From: Asterias rubens
Taxonomy: Eukaryota > Echinodermata > Asteroidea > Forcipulatida > Asteriidae
DNA: 64,000 bases
Direction of reading: 5' to 3'
NCBI RefSeq assembly: GCF_902459465.1
Contig: NC_047068.1
Location: 9,176,001-9,240,000 of the forward strand
Shown here piece by piece: positions 10,801 through 23,000 of this stretch (within the stretch, counting starts at the first letter, position 1; every line of letters begins with the position of its first letter). The notes beneath the pieces were generated by a model. The model was not told the origin of the DNA, did no database searches, and saw nothing but the letters and a program-made list of their open reading frames with translations. The position numbers and the translations under genes are program-made.

Positions 10801-12970
10801 ACTGTGTTGACTGTAGGGCGTAAAGAGTGCGTGCCAGTCAGCCGGGTATCTACCTACATTAACCCTACTACAGGTTGGTTATCTTCTTAATTACTCAAAA
10901 TAATTATTAGCATAAAACCTTACTTGGTAACGAGTAATGGGGAGAGGTTAATAATATAACACATTGTGTGAATAGACTCCCTCTAAGGTGACGTGGTTTT
11001 CGAGAAAGAAGTAATTTTCCACGAATTTGATTTCAAGACCTCAAGTTTAGAATCTGAGGTCTCGAAATCAAGCATCTGAAAGCACACAACTGCGTGTGAC
11101 AAGGGTGTTTTTTATTTCATTACTATCTCGCAACTTCGATGACAAATTGAGCTCAAATTTTCTCAGGTTTGTCATTGTAGCATATTAAGATACACCAAGT
11201 GAAAAGACTGGTCTTTGACAATTATACCAAAGGGATCCAGTGCCGTTCTTATTACATTATAACTAGTACACGCAGCACCCAAGCTGCCGGTGTATTCTTT
11301 GAACTAATGATAAGTATTGTTTTTGCCACAGGGGAAGTGCTCAGAGTTGAGGACACGCAAACTTTTAACTTCAAACTAGGAATCTGTGACCGGGAACGCT
11401 TTTTCAAGGTTCCAGATGCCTGCCGACCGGTAAATATACTACATGTACATACATACGTACACGCATACGTACATACGTAAATACATACATACGCAAATAC
11501 ATATATAATATATATCAGCATTTATTATGGGCGCCTTTTCCCCAAGGTTACAAAGCGCCAACAGAAGATGCAACAAAGAATTCCAAACTCAAGATGTTCC
11601 AATGAAAGGTGTAATAAAACAGTCAAGTCTTTCTGTCTTAATCACCTTTCTTGAATAGTCGAAGTGAAGTTGCATGGCGAAGATGGAATATGCAATGTTA
11701 GTTATTATATATTATGTGACACTCGGAATAAGTACGGGCAGAAACGGCATTTGCATTGCACCCGTGACACAAATAGCTGTATATAACTAACCTATATCAA
11801 AACTGTTTTGATAGGTTAGTTATATAATTCAAATGGAAAAGGGGACTTATAAGTGTTCTCCATGTTAACCTCAAAGCATGTTCAAATTAATATTTCGCTT
11901 TATTTTCACTTTATTTTCACTTTATTTTCACTTTTAATTTCACATTCTAACGTAGAAAAGTGAAATGAATGTACTGTATTGAAGATTGCTAGACTATATA
12001 ATGGGTGTGTTCGATTAGCTTCCCCGGGTCGACCCCCGGTCTACCCCGGTACGTTCGATTCCAGGGGCTCACCCGGGTTAGCCCCTCAAGTTCCCTGCTC
12101 GTGGAACGGGTCACTTGGGGTTGGCGGAGGTGCATGACGTCACCACTAGAGGACGAGTGATCGTTCGGTTAGCTCTTGTCGGGGGCTCATCCGAGGGGTC
12201 GACACGGGGAAGCTCATCAGACGCACCCATAGAAAACTGTCCCATTGCGTTGATATTTGTAAAGAGTAATTAATTCCCTCAAAACACAATTTAAACTTGT
12301 TGAACGTATAATTACTGTATATGGATTATGTTTGAATCGTTGCCCGAGGCAACAATGGATTTTTGTCACCTTTAGTTCAATCCGGTTTCGTTTACATTTA
12401 ACTTACTGATAGTAAATAACAACTAAGCCTAAAGAACAAAAATACATAACAGCATATATACTTCATTATTTTGCCTGGCTCCTGAAAGAGCCGACGTGGC
12501 TGGGTCCCCCCTCTCCACCGCGAACGTCAGATACGGCGAACTGTAACAGACATTTCGATTGAGAGCCTCTCTTTTGAATCAACTTCGTTTTGACCATGTG
12601 GCACACGGATCCGCAAGGTGCTACCCACTAATAAGTCTCCTATAGCACACACTGCAAAATGCTAAATAGATTAAAACATATACAAATATAATTTATAATA
12701 TTCATTTAGAATTCTCAAGTCTTTTCAACAGTACGGGGAAATAATATTTCAGGGAACAAACAAACTTTAGTATTTCTTGTACCTTTTCAAAAACAATTGG
12801 TGCACCTAACCCCATCCGTTCCATCTTTTTTAATTTCCTTGATGAATGTACACTCATCATTTTCTTGTTTTTTGTTTGTGTTTTTTTTTCAGGGCAATGC
12901 TTTGAAGGCGCCTACTTTGGCAATGCAGAAGATTCTGGACAAGTTTTCGCATGGACGCAAGTTCATGTAG
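7812..12970 (+). CDS. Ependymin-related secreted glycoprotein 2 (complete)
   Basis: Six exons: 7812-7908, 9650-9810, 10239-10329, 10700-10873, 11332-11429, 12893-12970; 232 aa. The ATG at 7812 opens a signal peptide (MWSYAVLCMLLVGAIA, cleavage likely before QKPKPCC). Exon 2 has RAYDAISQ and the sequon FNGTEV (Asn about 72). Exon 3 has two Cys (DEQCFPY, AEECIS), exon 4 one (RKECVPV), and exon 5 the signature FKLGICD then VPDAC. The six single Cys plus the N-terminal CC fit the three-disulfide ependymin fold. In the Cys pair of exon 5 the spacing is 12, as in vertebrate EPDR1. It is expected to be secreted and to bind lipid or matrix partners; no substrate can be read from sequence. Introns carry two family-B palindromes, a family-A element starting 14 bases after the exon 4 donor, and a 560-bp duplication. 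A weak ATTAAA lies about 40 bases after the stop. Confidence 0.9.
8001..9120. repeat. Tandem duplication of 560 bp in intron 1 of ependymin-related gene 2
   Basis: 8001-8560 and 8561-9120 are almost identical, both beginning TTTTAACTCAGGTTGGACAAC. Each copy spans unique intron sequence plus the left part of a family-B palindrome. The repeat joins at a short TTTT overlap. High identity implies a recent event. Confidence 0.9.
8268..8560. mobile_element. Family B palindrome, truncated by duplication
   Basis: Starts TTAAAGGAACACGTTGCC and stops in the right arm at the duplication joint. The complete copy is at 8828-9220. Confidence 0.85.
8828..9220. mobile_element. Family B palindrome, complete
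   Basis: TTAAAGGAACACGTTGCC to GTCAACGTGTTCCTTTAA, 393 bp. The two arms of about 190 bases are inverted copies that meet at AAGTTTTTGACTCCC. It could fold into a long hairpin in the pre-mRNA. It has no coding capacity. Confidence 0.88.
9425..9530. repeat. CCAAG/ACAAAG simple-sequence tract
   Basis: Imperfect repeats of CAAGACAAAGC and CCAAGACCAAGA. The frames it opens are low-complexity and noncoding. Confidence 0.75.
10365..10520 (+). mobile_element. SINE fragment in intron 3 of ependymin-related gene 2
   Basis: CAATCGAATCCTGGTCATGACAGTTGTGTCC resembles the B box and body of the SINE pieces at 3440 and 4200. GGGTAGCTGCGAGGGTAGAGGTAACCC resembles their tails. Confidence 0.45.
10887..11248. 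mobile_element. Family A element in intron 4 of ependymin-related gene 2
   Basis: Starts TTAATTACTCAAAATAATTATTAGC and ends ATCCAGTGCCG. It sits only 14 bases after the exon 4 donor. The outermost left TIR bases are lost. Confidence 0.8.
11440..11515. repeat. CATA/CGTA microsatellite
   Basis: Runs of ACATACGTACACGCATACGT followed by (TACA)n and (TATA)n, just after the exon 5 donor. Confidence 0.8.
12003..12229. mobile_element. Family C element (GGGTGCGTTCGATTAGC termini)
   Basis: Starts GGGTGTGTTCGATTAGCTTCC and ends GAAGCTCATCAGACGCACCCA. The interior is GC-rich (CCCGGGTCGACCCCC, CTCACCCGGGTTAGCCCC). Two relatives lie at 43123 and 61714. Confidence 0.75.
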
Positions 12971-13041
12971 GCCGCCATAGCAAGCCACTACGATGCAGAT
13001 ATCGTTTATATTAAACAAGATTAAGAGCCTCAAAAGGGGCA

Positions 13042-13210
13042 GCCGTCGATTTCACAAAGAGTTAGGACTCGTCTTGTCTCGAGTTAGGACGAGTAACTCG
13101 TCCCAACTTAGGATACATCTTAAGGTATGCATGCTATAGTGTAGGGTTGGGACTCGTCCTAAGTCCTAAGATTAGTCTTAAGTTAAGAAGAGTTTTGTGA
13201 AATCGACGGC
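13042..13210. mobile_element. Family F element (GCCGTCGATTTCACA termini)
   Basis: GCCGTCGATTTCACAAAGAG at the left and AAGAGTTTTGTGAAATCGACGGC at the right are inverted copies. The interior repeats TAGGACGAGT/ACTCGTCC. It directly abuts a family B element. Confidence 0.8.
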
Positions 13211-13212
13211 AG

Positions 13213-13570
13213 GTCTCGGTTTGAAGCGTTTGTAACCGTTTGTTATAAAATGCATATGATTGGAAAGATGTTTTAAAAGTAGAATATACAATGATCCACA
13301 CAAACTTGCCTCGACATTGCGTGGTTTTCCTTTTACTTTGCGAACTAACATGGTCGGCCGTTTATGGAAAAATTGACTCCCATATTAATGGCCGACCGTG
13401 CTAGTCGACGAGGTAAAAGGAAAACCGTGGAATTTCGAGGCATATTTGTGTGGATCATTGTGTTCTACTTTTAAAACATCTTTCTAACCAAATGCATTTT
13501 AAAACAAACGGTTAGAAACGCTTTTTATAATATACCAACTCGACCGATCCAAGGCAACGTGTTCTTTTAA
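13213..13570. mobile_element. Family B palindrome missing its left tip
   Basis: The left arm starts at GGTTTGAAGCGTTTGTAACC; the right arm is complete to CAACGTGTTCTTTTAA. The loop is GAAAAATTGACTCCC. Confidence 0.8.
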
Positions 13571-13900
13571 ATACAACTATTACTGCATTTTTGTCGGTTT
13601 TCTCCTTAGTTTCAGCACATCTCGCCAACCATTTAAATGACAGACTTTCTTGTAATTATTGACGCTGTGCTTGTTCGAACGTAGCTTTCATTGCATTCTT
13701 AAATGTTGTACTATAGTTGGGTATAACTCGCTTTCGTCCTTTATGGACATTTGGAAGGTGATTAACATAAAATTGAAAAAACGTTAAGTGTTCAAAACTG
13801 TATAATGCAAATCAAACAAAGTACTGAGACTTTAACTTAGTTAGATGGTAGTTGGATACATTTGGTACGATTAAAGTTTTTTAATAAACGATTTTAGTTG

Positions 13901-14262
13901 TAAAGGCAGTGAACCCTATTGGTAATTACTCAAAATAATTATGAGCGTAAAACCTTACTTGGTAACGAGTAATGGGGAGAGGTTGATAGTATAAAACATT
14001 GAGAGAAACGGCTCCCTCTGAAGTGACATGGTCTTCGAGGAAGAAGTAATTTTCCACGAATTTGATTTCGAGACATCAGAATTAGAATTTGAGGTCTCGA
14101 AATCAAGCATCTAAAAGCACACAACTTCGTGTGACAACTGTACGGGTGTTTTTTTCTTTCATCTCGCTTCACAGGTTTGTTATTTTATGCATAATATGTT
14201 GAGATACATCAAGTGTGAACACTGGTCTTTAGCAATTACCAATGGTGTCCAGTGTCTTTAAA
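13901..14262. mobile_element. Family A element
   Basis: TAAAGGCAGTGAACCCTATTGG to CCAGTGTCTTTAA, with the central FETSS-like palindrome intact. It lies between the second and third ependymin-related genes. Confidence 0.85.
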
Positions 14263-14535
14263 TGTCGTTTCATACCATTAAGCTGCGGGGTACCAGGCCT
14301 ATTAAATAGGGAGGTTTTTTCGGGGGGGGGGGGGCGGTTGAGGGATTCATTTTGACGGGGCAAACATTACACTTTACTGAGATTTTGTAGATTTGCGATT
14401 TTTTTTCTAAATTGAACAGCAACTAATCAGTATTGTTAGAATTTCTTGAAAAATAAATACACAAATTGCATGCAAAATTGTGTTTGTTATTTTCCATTTG
14501 TTATTGGTATTTTGCAGCAGATTTTGCATCAGCTA

Positions 14536-15453
14536 TTAAAGGATTCGGGTACTTTTTCAAAATGTCCACAGATTTACGTTAAAGTCACCTGGAAGTGGTA
14601 TTTTTTCAAAATAAAGCTTTTGTCACTAATATATGTGTTTTGATGAGTGGAATGTGAATAAACAGTTAACTAAGGTTTTAAAGAATCATTTCTTACGTTA
14701 TTTACAAATTTAAGAGTAGACCCCGACCCGAGAGGGCGCTGTTCGTGACGTCAATCGAGGCAGACTTTGCCTGTAATGCGTAGAGTAAACACAATTGCAA
14801 AGTACATGTACGGACAAAGCGTGAGTTTGTACGTTTCAAAAATGCCGACCAGGTGTATTGCTGCTGAATGCAGAAAAAAACTTATTGAATTGTGTTTACT
14901 ATACGCATTGCAGGCAAAGTCTGCCTCGATTGACGTCACAAAAAGGGTAGGCGGAGTCAGCCCCCCAAACAACTTTATATATTTTTTAAACAAATAAATC
15001 GTGACAAACAATTACTAAAAAAATTGTTTTATTGTTCGTAAGCATATAATCTATGTTTGAAAGAAAAAAAAATATATTTCCAGGTGACTTTAACTTTAGT
15101 CTATAAGAAAACTTCCCTTCAAATATCACTTACTGAGGGGCTGTAGTTTTTGAGAAATGAGTAAAACAAGTCACAAAATATGAGACGAAAATTACTTTAG
15201 CATGTAAAATCCCATTAACCAGTTATGGTATTCTACCATAATCATAGCATAACCGGTGAATGCGTTTTGACATGCTAAAACTGAGGTTTTTTTATAGTAA
15301 AAAAAAAAACTATTTTCTCAAAAACTACAGCACCTCAGTAAGTTAAACTTTAAGGGAAACTTTCTACTATCATAATCTTCAAACTGTGTTAGTTTAATGT
15401 AAATCTGTGGACATTGTGTTTTGTGTTAGGAAAAAGTACATATAGACCTTTAA
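14536..15453. mobile_element. TTAA-bounded inverted-repeat element with a nested insertion
   Basis: TTAAAGGATTCGGGTACTTTTTC at the left matches, inverted, GAAAAAGTACATATAGACCTTTAA at the right. Further arms (TGTCCACAGATTTAC, GTCACCTGG) are also inverted. The middle is occupied by the second element at 14745-14939. Confidence 0.7.
14745..14939 (+). mobile_element. Nested element with a THAP-like N-terminus
   Basis: GTGACGTCAATCGAGGCAGA...CCTG is matched by an exact-looking inverted copy ending TGACGTCAC. Between the arms, 14842 onwards reads MPTRCIAAECRKK, which resembles the first residues of THAP zinc-finger domains found at the start of P-type transposases. The rest of such a protein is absent. 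Confidence 0.5.
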
Positions 15454-15514
15454 CGAGAAATACTATTATGAGTGAGATATATTCGCTTAAAGTGTATCAT
15501 GTGAACAAGGATTT

Positions 15515-15580
15515 CACGTGTGTGGGTGGGGGTGCGTGCGTGTAGGTGTGTGGCTGTGTGTGGGTAGGGGGGAGTGGGAC
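15515..15580. repeat. GTGTGG-rich tract
   Basis: Imperfect GTGTGGGTGGGGGTGCGTGCG repeat; not coding. Confidence 0.6.
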
Positions 15581-15617
15581 ACGGGGTGGAAAATAACTGT
15601 TTTTCGGGTATGCTTTG

Positions 15618-16008
15618 TTAAAGGAACACGTTGCCTTGGATCGGTCGAGTTGGTCTTTGAAAATCGTTCTGTAACCGTTTGTTGTAAAATGTGTATGGTT
15701 AGAAAGATATTGTATAAGTAGAATACAATGATCTACACAAATATGCCTCGAAATTGCGTGGTTTTCTTTTTACCCTGTCGACTAACACGGTCGGCCATTT
15801 ATGGTAGTCAACATTTTGACTCCCATAAATGGCCGACCGTGATAGTTCGCGACGTAAAAGGAAATCCGTGCAATTTCGAGTGATACTTGTGTGGATCATT
15901 ATATTCTACTTTTAAAACATCTTTCTAACCATATTCATTTCATAACAAACGGTTTCAAACGCTTTTAATAGACCAACTCGTCCGATCCAAGGCAACGTGT
16001 TACTTTAA
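15618..16008. mobile_element. Family B palindrome, complete
   Basis: TTAAAGGAACACGTTGCC to GCAACGTGTTACTTTAA. The loop is AACATTTTGACTCCC. It lies 1 kb upstream of the third ependymin-related gene. Confidence 0.88.
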
Positions 16009-16302
16009 TCACTTACCATACCGTTGTAGGATGGTGTGAAAAGCAACGCCATTTATATTTCAATTTTGGAGAAAATCATGCCACTTTATGATGGGGTAAA
16101 TCCAGGGTCGCGATATTTCAATACAAAAGAAATGTGAAATGAACGAGAGCCCCGGAGCAAAATTTGTTTCCCTTTGTTGATCGCCGAAGCGGGCAACGCC
16201 ATATTTATGTTAACAAAGTACTTTTACATCGTAAAACTGCCAATTCATGTAGCAGTTATTTATTTATTTCAATGAAGCAGTTAAATTCCTTTTCAAAATC
16301 AG

Positions 16303-16682
16303 TTCAAGACATTGGACACCATTGGTAATTGTCAAAGACGAGTCTTCTCACTTGGTGTATCTCAACATAATTAAGCATAAAACTATAAAATAACAAACCT
16401 ATGAAAATTTGAGCTCAATTGGTCTTCGAAGTTGCGAGATAATAATGAAAGAAAACAAAACTTTCAAACGCTTGATTTCGAGACCTCAAAATCTAATTCT
16501 GAGGTCTCGAAATAAAAATCGTGGAAAATTACTTCTTTCTCAAAAACTACATTACTTCAGATGGAGCCGTTTCTTACAGTGTTTCATACTATCAACCTCT
16601 CAACATTACTCGTTATGAAAAAAAAAGGTTTTCTGCCAATAACTATTTTGAGTAATTACCAATAGTGTCCACTGCATTTAAA
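16303..16682. mobile_element. Family A element
   Basis: TTCAAGACATTGGACACCATTGG to CCACTGCATTTAA. It ends 353 bases before the start codon of the third ependymin-related gene. Confidence 0.85.
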
Positions 16683-17034
16683 TATAATAATTCGTGATCA
16701 ATAAAGGCTGTAATTTATCAATTTCTGAAAAAAAGAAAAAGAAAAAAAAAAAAGGATTTGAAAAACGTCACTATAGAACCAGCACCATAATGCCGAATCC
16801 TTCCCCGTTGTCAAGTTATATTTTTGGAAAGTATTGAAAACTTTTTCTTCCATTATCAAGGTTTTCTATATCCTGCTTGTTGATGCAAACTCAGTCACGT
16901 ACGTTCCATTGATCAACACACAATAACTGGCATAAAACCACCTCACCATTATGCACTCTCTCACACAGATCTAAAAAATATTAAGTAAACCATTGCTCAG
17001 AGATATACAGTCAAGTCCACACTTCAAGTTCAAG

Positions 17035-20000
17035 ATGTACATGTTTGTAATCTCACTCATCTTGGTGTCTTCAGTATCTGCCGAGCCGTCGCAGATGAAG
17101 GAAGATGAACCGAAGCCATGCTGCAGTCCAAGTTCATTTACCCAAGATTTATGTAAGTATAGCGCTGAAACGTTTGAGATAATTTTAGCAACTTTCATTA
17201 TAGCAACGTTACAGAATTTGTTTTTGCTAACAAAACAGTTGCTGGCAGGGTAAGCACTTTATGTAGTCCATACATCAACTGACGACTAGAAGAAGATTGA
17301 GATCGTTTTCTCACTTGGAGTTTTCCATTATGCATAAACGGGGTCTGGTTTTACACATCTTTTGATGACAGTTTTATACTTTTGTTTTAACCTTGACAGC
17401 CCCTGTACAATTTGTAACTATTGTGTATGTCTAAAGATTTAAAATAAAATAAAATAAAATAAAATAAAACTAACAAATCTGTGTAAATTTTGACTCAATT
17501 GGCCATCGAAGATACAGGGAAACTAAAACTGAAAGAAAATAACACAATATTGTTGTGCAAAGGGCCTGAATGTTAAAAAAACCTTTAGGCCTGAAGACTT
17601 TTAATAATTCGAGTGAGAAATTAACTCTCTCCAAACATGTTTTATACTATCAACAGCTCATCATTTCTCGTTACCAAGTAAGTTGATATGGCGATCATTA
17701 TTTTGAGTTATTGTAGTGTTGCCTTGGATCGGGCGAGTTGGTCCATTTAAAAGCGTCTGAAACCGTATGTTATAAAATGCGTAGAACAATGTTTTAAAGG
17801 TAGAATATAACGACCCACAAAAATAATTGTATGCCCTCGAACTGCGTGGTTTTCCTTTTACGTCGTGAATTAACACGGCACGCCATTTTGTGGAGTCAAG
17901 TTTTTGACTCCATAACATGACCGAACGTGTTAGTTCGCTAAGTGAAAGGAAAACCATGCAATTCGAGGGCATATTTTTGTGGGTCGTTATATTTTCCTTT
18001 TTTAAATATCTTTCTTACCACACGAAATTCATAACAAACGGTTTCATACGCTTTTCATAGACCAACTCGCCCGATCCAAGGCAATGTGTTCCTTTAAGTG
18101 AAATTCATTTACCATGTTTTATGAGGAGTGTCAACTTCGCACGAATTTGAAAAACACGAAGTTTATTGGATGCTTACAGACCACGATATGTATTGTTTAC
18201 AACACATATTGACCTCGTACACTGCTGTGCCTTCGCTCGTCCCCAGTGCCTTGCTTTCCAAAGGCGCTGGAATGGGCAAACGTATCAAGCACGCTCATTG
18301 GTCTATCCAGAAAACGCTCAGCCCCATCATGCATAGACTTGTGGACAAGTCGTTAAATCGGCCCCACGCGCTGAGATGGTGGTCTCGCGAGATCACTACT
18401 CTCGCGCGAACTGATGGCTCCCCGATTTCGACTCCTCATAATGAGGCGAGCCCTGTTCAAACTGTGCCTGGATGAATTCTAGGGTCCGTTGCTCTTTTGT
18501 AAATTAGAAACCGAATTACCATCTATAGGTATAAACTAAAGTAAAGGTTTTGTTACTGTTGTTATTCACTGGTGTGAATTTAACCAGGCACGGCGCACCT
18601 CATGATTTTGGAAACCACATAAAAAGTCACAACAGTGAACTATACACAACTTTACAAACGTTCGTTCAATTCGTCTAGACTTATTTTCCCCCCTTTTATA
18701 ACTCACGACAAAATGTATTCAAAACGCCGCGCCATAGAAAACCCCGTTGGCCTATATCTGCAAAAAAATTTGTTTAAAGGGTCCACTGCTGATGCGAACT
18801 TTCTATAAACAAACTGCTGAAGACGGATTAAAACATGTTGAACTCTTTCTGTGACGTCACTGTATTGTTGAAAGTGTAGATTGTTTTTACGAATCTACAC
18901 TTAAGTGTGGATTTGTAACCGAAGCTACAGTTGAGTAAAGATTTATTATAAACTTAAGTAAATAAATCAACTAGTGTTGTTACTATTGAGCAATCTGATT
19001 CATTGGAACTGTCACCAATAAGGGGAATAGTTTAATTCAGAGAATAGTGTAGATTCGTGACTACGATGTAGGCCTACTCGCCTTCGGCTCGTACATTCTG
19101 TTCACAAATCTATTCTTTCTTGTCCTTTCTCCTTAAAGTAGATATTGATTTTACTTAAATAGAGAGAGAGGGGGAGAGGGGGTGGTGGGACTGGCCAACT
19201 TATGTTTAAACTGATCTGTTGAGTTATGATGGCTTACAACAACGGTAAAGGTACTTCTAGGTGTGATTTTAGTCAATAAGAGCACATACTTAACAACACT
19301 TAAAGGAACGTTACAGAATTGGCAAGAAACAAAAATCGCGAAGATCACAGGTTTACATAAAACTTACACGGTCTAGAAAACATCCCTTGAAATATTTCTT
19401 TCTGAAGTGTCATATTTGATGAGAAATAAATAATCTAATTTCGCGTTTGGCGTTTATCTCTCAGTGAGCGTTTTATTCATTTTTGTTTTGGCATCGATGC
19501 AATGCAAAATGTGTAATCGTTTTTTCACTATGATTTTCTCGCGACCCAGATGGCCAATCGATCTCAAACTTCCACAGGTTTGTCAGTTAGAGGCAGTGGA
19601 CACTATTGGTAATTGTCAAAGACTAGCCTTCACAGTTGGTGTATCTCAACATATGCATAAAATAACAAACCTGCGAGATAATAATGAAAGAAAAAAACAG
19701 CCTTGTCACACAAAGTTGTGTGCGTTTAGATGGTTGATTTCGAGACCTCAAGTTTTAAACTTGAGGTCTTGAAATCAAATTCGTGGAAAGTTACTTTTTT
19801 TCTCAAAAACTATGGCACTTCAGAGGGAGCCGTTTCTCACACTGTTTTTTACCATCAAACTCTCCCCATTACTCGTCGTCAAGAAAGGTTATATGCTAAT
19901 AATTATTTTGAGTAATTACCAATAGTGTCCACTGCCTTTAATGTATATGGTGGATTATATAAAGTGCTTACACTGCCAGCAAATGTTTTGTTAGCAAAAC

Positions 20001-23000
20001 CAGTTCTGTAATGTTCTTTTAACCCTACTAATTTGACTCATAACAGTTTTTAACGGGCACATGAATGCATAGCAAAATTCCATGAGTTAAACAAGGGTGA
20101 CCATAACCAAATCTCCAAAACAAACCTACCTACCAGTTCCAAAGTGGATAATAATGATTATGTATATTAATTTTGGTTTTTACCCATACAGTACACCGAT
20201 GTGTGTTAGCACTGTATACTCAGTACTTGTCTACTATCAATGATTATGTAAATATTATTTTCGATCATAACTGGACTTGTAATGATCTCAGGAGAAGTGT
20301 TTTAACGGGATTAGTTTTATTTCTTATTCAGCTATGATCACAACATTTATGGACGATTTATAAATTTCCAACAAAATGTTTTATGAGATGTCAACATTTG
20401 AGGGTACTTTATTTTCATAGATGGTGCGACCACTTCCTTAAAAGAAGGCCAACTGTTGGAGGTTTTGTTCAAAGTTTTCTTGGCCTATGACTCCATCGAA
20501 GAAAAGATATCAAGCAGCTACCGTCTTGGTTTTACAAACGGAACCGAAGAGTACATAAGAACAATTATCGACTACAAACAGGTAGCGCATGTTATTATTA
20601 TTAATATTATTTTTTAAACCTTGATTATAACAAAGTTTTGCAGAGTAGTGTGCCCTCTACATTTTGTCTAAAATAATAAAAAGGCAGTAAAAAAAATAGA
20701 CTGGTCCCGTTCCTAATCGCATGGAAAAGGACATGTTTTGGTTTTACAGTAGGCCTACCAGTGAGGTCATTGGATATTGGAATGCAACAATTCAAAGGAA
20801 TTCACTTCACCCCACATCCTTTCCGTGATTTCTCCCAAAACATGCCTCAATTTTATGTTATTGAACTGAACACTCGACATGTGGACAAGTCGTTAAAATG
20901 TCTGTCACCCCGCGATTCCAGCGGTATTCTCGCGAGGTTGCTGGCCCCGCGAAACTACTGAGCCACGACTACGGTCCCGATATCAGCAACCAGCAGTTCG
21001 CGCGAGAGCAGTGATCTCGCGAGAGCAGTGATCTCGTGAGAGCTGTGATCTCGCGAGAGCACCACCACAACTCGACTATCTCACCGCGGCAGACCATTCA
21101 CGACTTGTCCACAAGTCTAACTGAACACTTGAACAATGAACTTTCTTTTCTGGTCCAAAACAATCTCTAAAAAGTGTCGTAGAAATCGTTTTTGTGTGGG
21201 TGACCTTGTTTTGTTTTAATTCTGCAGAACGAGGCCTACACCATCTTCAAAGAGGCGATGGGTGTAACATGTTACAAACATACGATAGAAACAGGTTTCG
21301 AATACTACTGCCTTCCAGGTAATTTGTTACTGGTTTTTGAATTTGTTAATGAAAGTTTAAGTACATGCTTGTTTTGAGTAATTTAATTGTACCCCGGGTA
21401 AAAACTTGGACCGAGCGACCAAAACAAACCTGCCTATATAGTGGTTTTTAGAAGAATAAATATTAAAAACAAAGCTAATTTATTTGTTTTAGTTTACACG
21501 TGGTAATTTTTAGGCAACCAGTTTTTTTTTCAGGAAATCTCCAAGATAATGTTCCCAGTCTTTTCCCGGTGATAGTTATACGTCACAGCTAGAATAGATT
21601 ATCTTGTATTGCCGAAGGGTTCCCTTTGAAATCTCTGCCGTTTGAAATACTATTGCCCCACCATTTGGAGGATGTTTTTTGATAAACCATGGATGTTGTC
21701 TTAATCCTATTAAAACTATATAGGTTTGCGGTAACACCACCTGAATCTCTTTTTGGGTTTAGTGCTTGTTCTCACAATTCTCAAAAAGAGATACCCACAC
21801 GGTATTAGCGCAAACCTCTCATAAAACTTTCAAATCTCACTTAATCCTATATAGAGGACGCCGAATATGTTCGCAGCACAACCCTTGGCGACCGTGCACT
21901 GGATGTGGATATTTGGAAAGCCACCGAGGAGTCCGATTCGGTCACCACACAAGCGGTGATAGTGCATCAGAAGAGCGAGTGTATACCCATTCATTATGTG
22001 TACAGAACATTTGACTCCCAAACTGGTATGTTTAGCTCACAGTCACGATTCAGTGCAACCTTAAAGACACTGGTAACCTTTGGTAATTGTCAAATATCAG
22101 TCTTCTCACTTGATGTACCTCAATAAAAATGCATAAAAATGCTGAAATAACAAGTTGCGAGATACTAGTGGAAGACAAGCTTTTACCCTTGGAACACGAA
22201 GTTGTGTGCTTTCAGATACTTGATTTCGACTTGGTCCCGAAATCAAGTATCTGGAAGCACACAACCTCGTGTTACAAAATATCATTCTGAGGTATTGAAA
22301 TCAAATTCAAATATTTTAGTTGAAAATAAGTTTTTCTCGAAAACTACGTTACTTCAAAAGGAGCCGTTTCTCCATTACTTAATACCAAGAAGTAAGTTTG
22401 TTTGCTAACAATTGTTTTGGGTAATTACCAATAGTGTCCAGTGCCTTTACGTCACCCTGTTGTTATGACAATGTTTGTACCATAAACGAAATGATTACAA
22501 CACGACATTTCCATGGTATTATTACAATATAACTTTTGACTTTTGAGTAACTATGAATAAAGTGAGTGACATAATTAAAGGCATACTCTTAAAGCTTAAG
22601 GTTTATACAAGTGACAACTTAAGTTGATTTGGTTCCCAGTTTCAGTCGATTAGATTGATTTTCAGTCCGAAAGCTCTTTGGTTTATCCTGCCATGAGCAC
22701 AACATTAAATATCTGTGACAATTTGGGCTCAATCGCTCATTGAAACTGCAAAAAATAAATTGTAAAAAAAAATCCACTTTGTACTAGAGTCGTGTGCTTT
22801 CAGATGCCTGAGGTCCTGGCCTGAAGCCTTTTCTTAGATTCAGGTTTTGGGTTGCCCAACTTTCTCTAAAACTACATTCAATTGACTGATGTAATTCCTA
22901 CAATGTGTCGTACCCGTGGCTATCTACCATGTAATGTTTTATGACGTTAACTTGTATGGATTAATATGACCAAAAGTACATCCTGCACAAATTGTACTAA

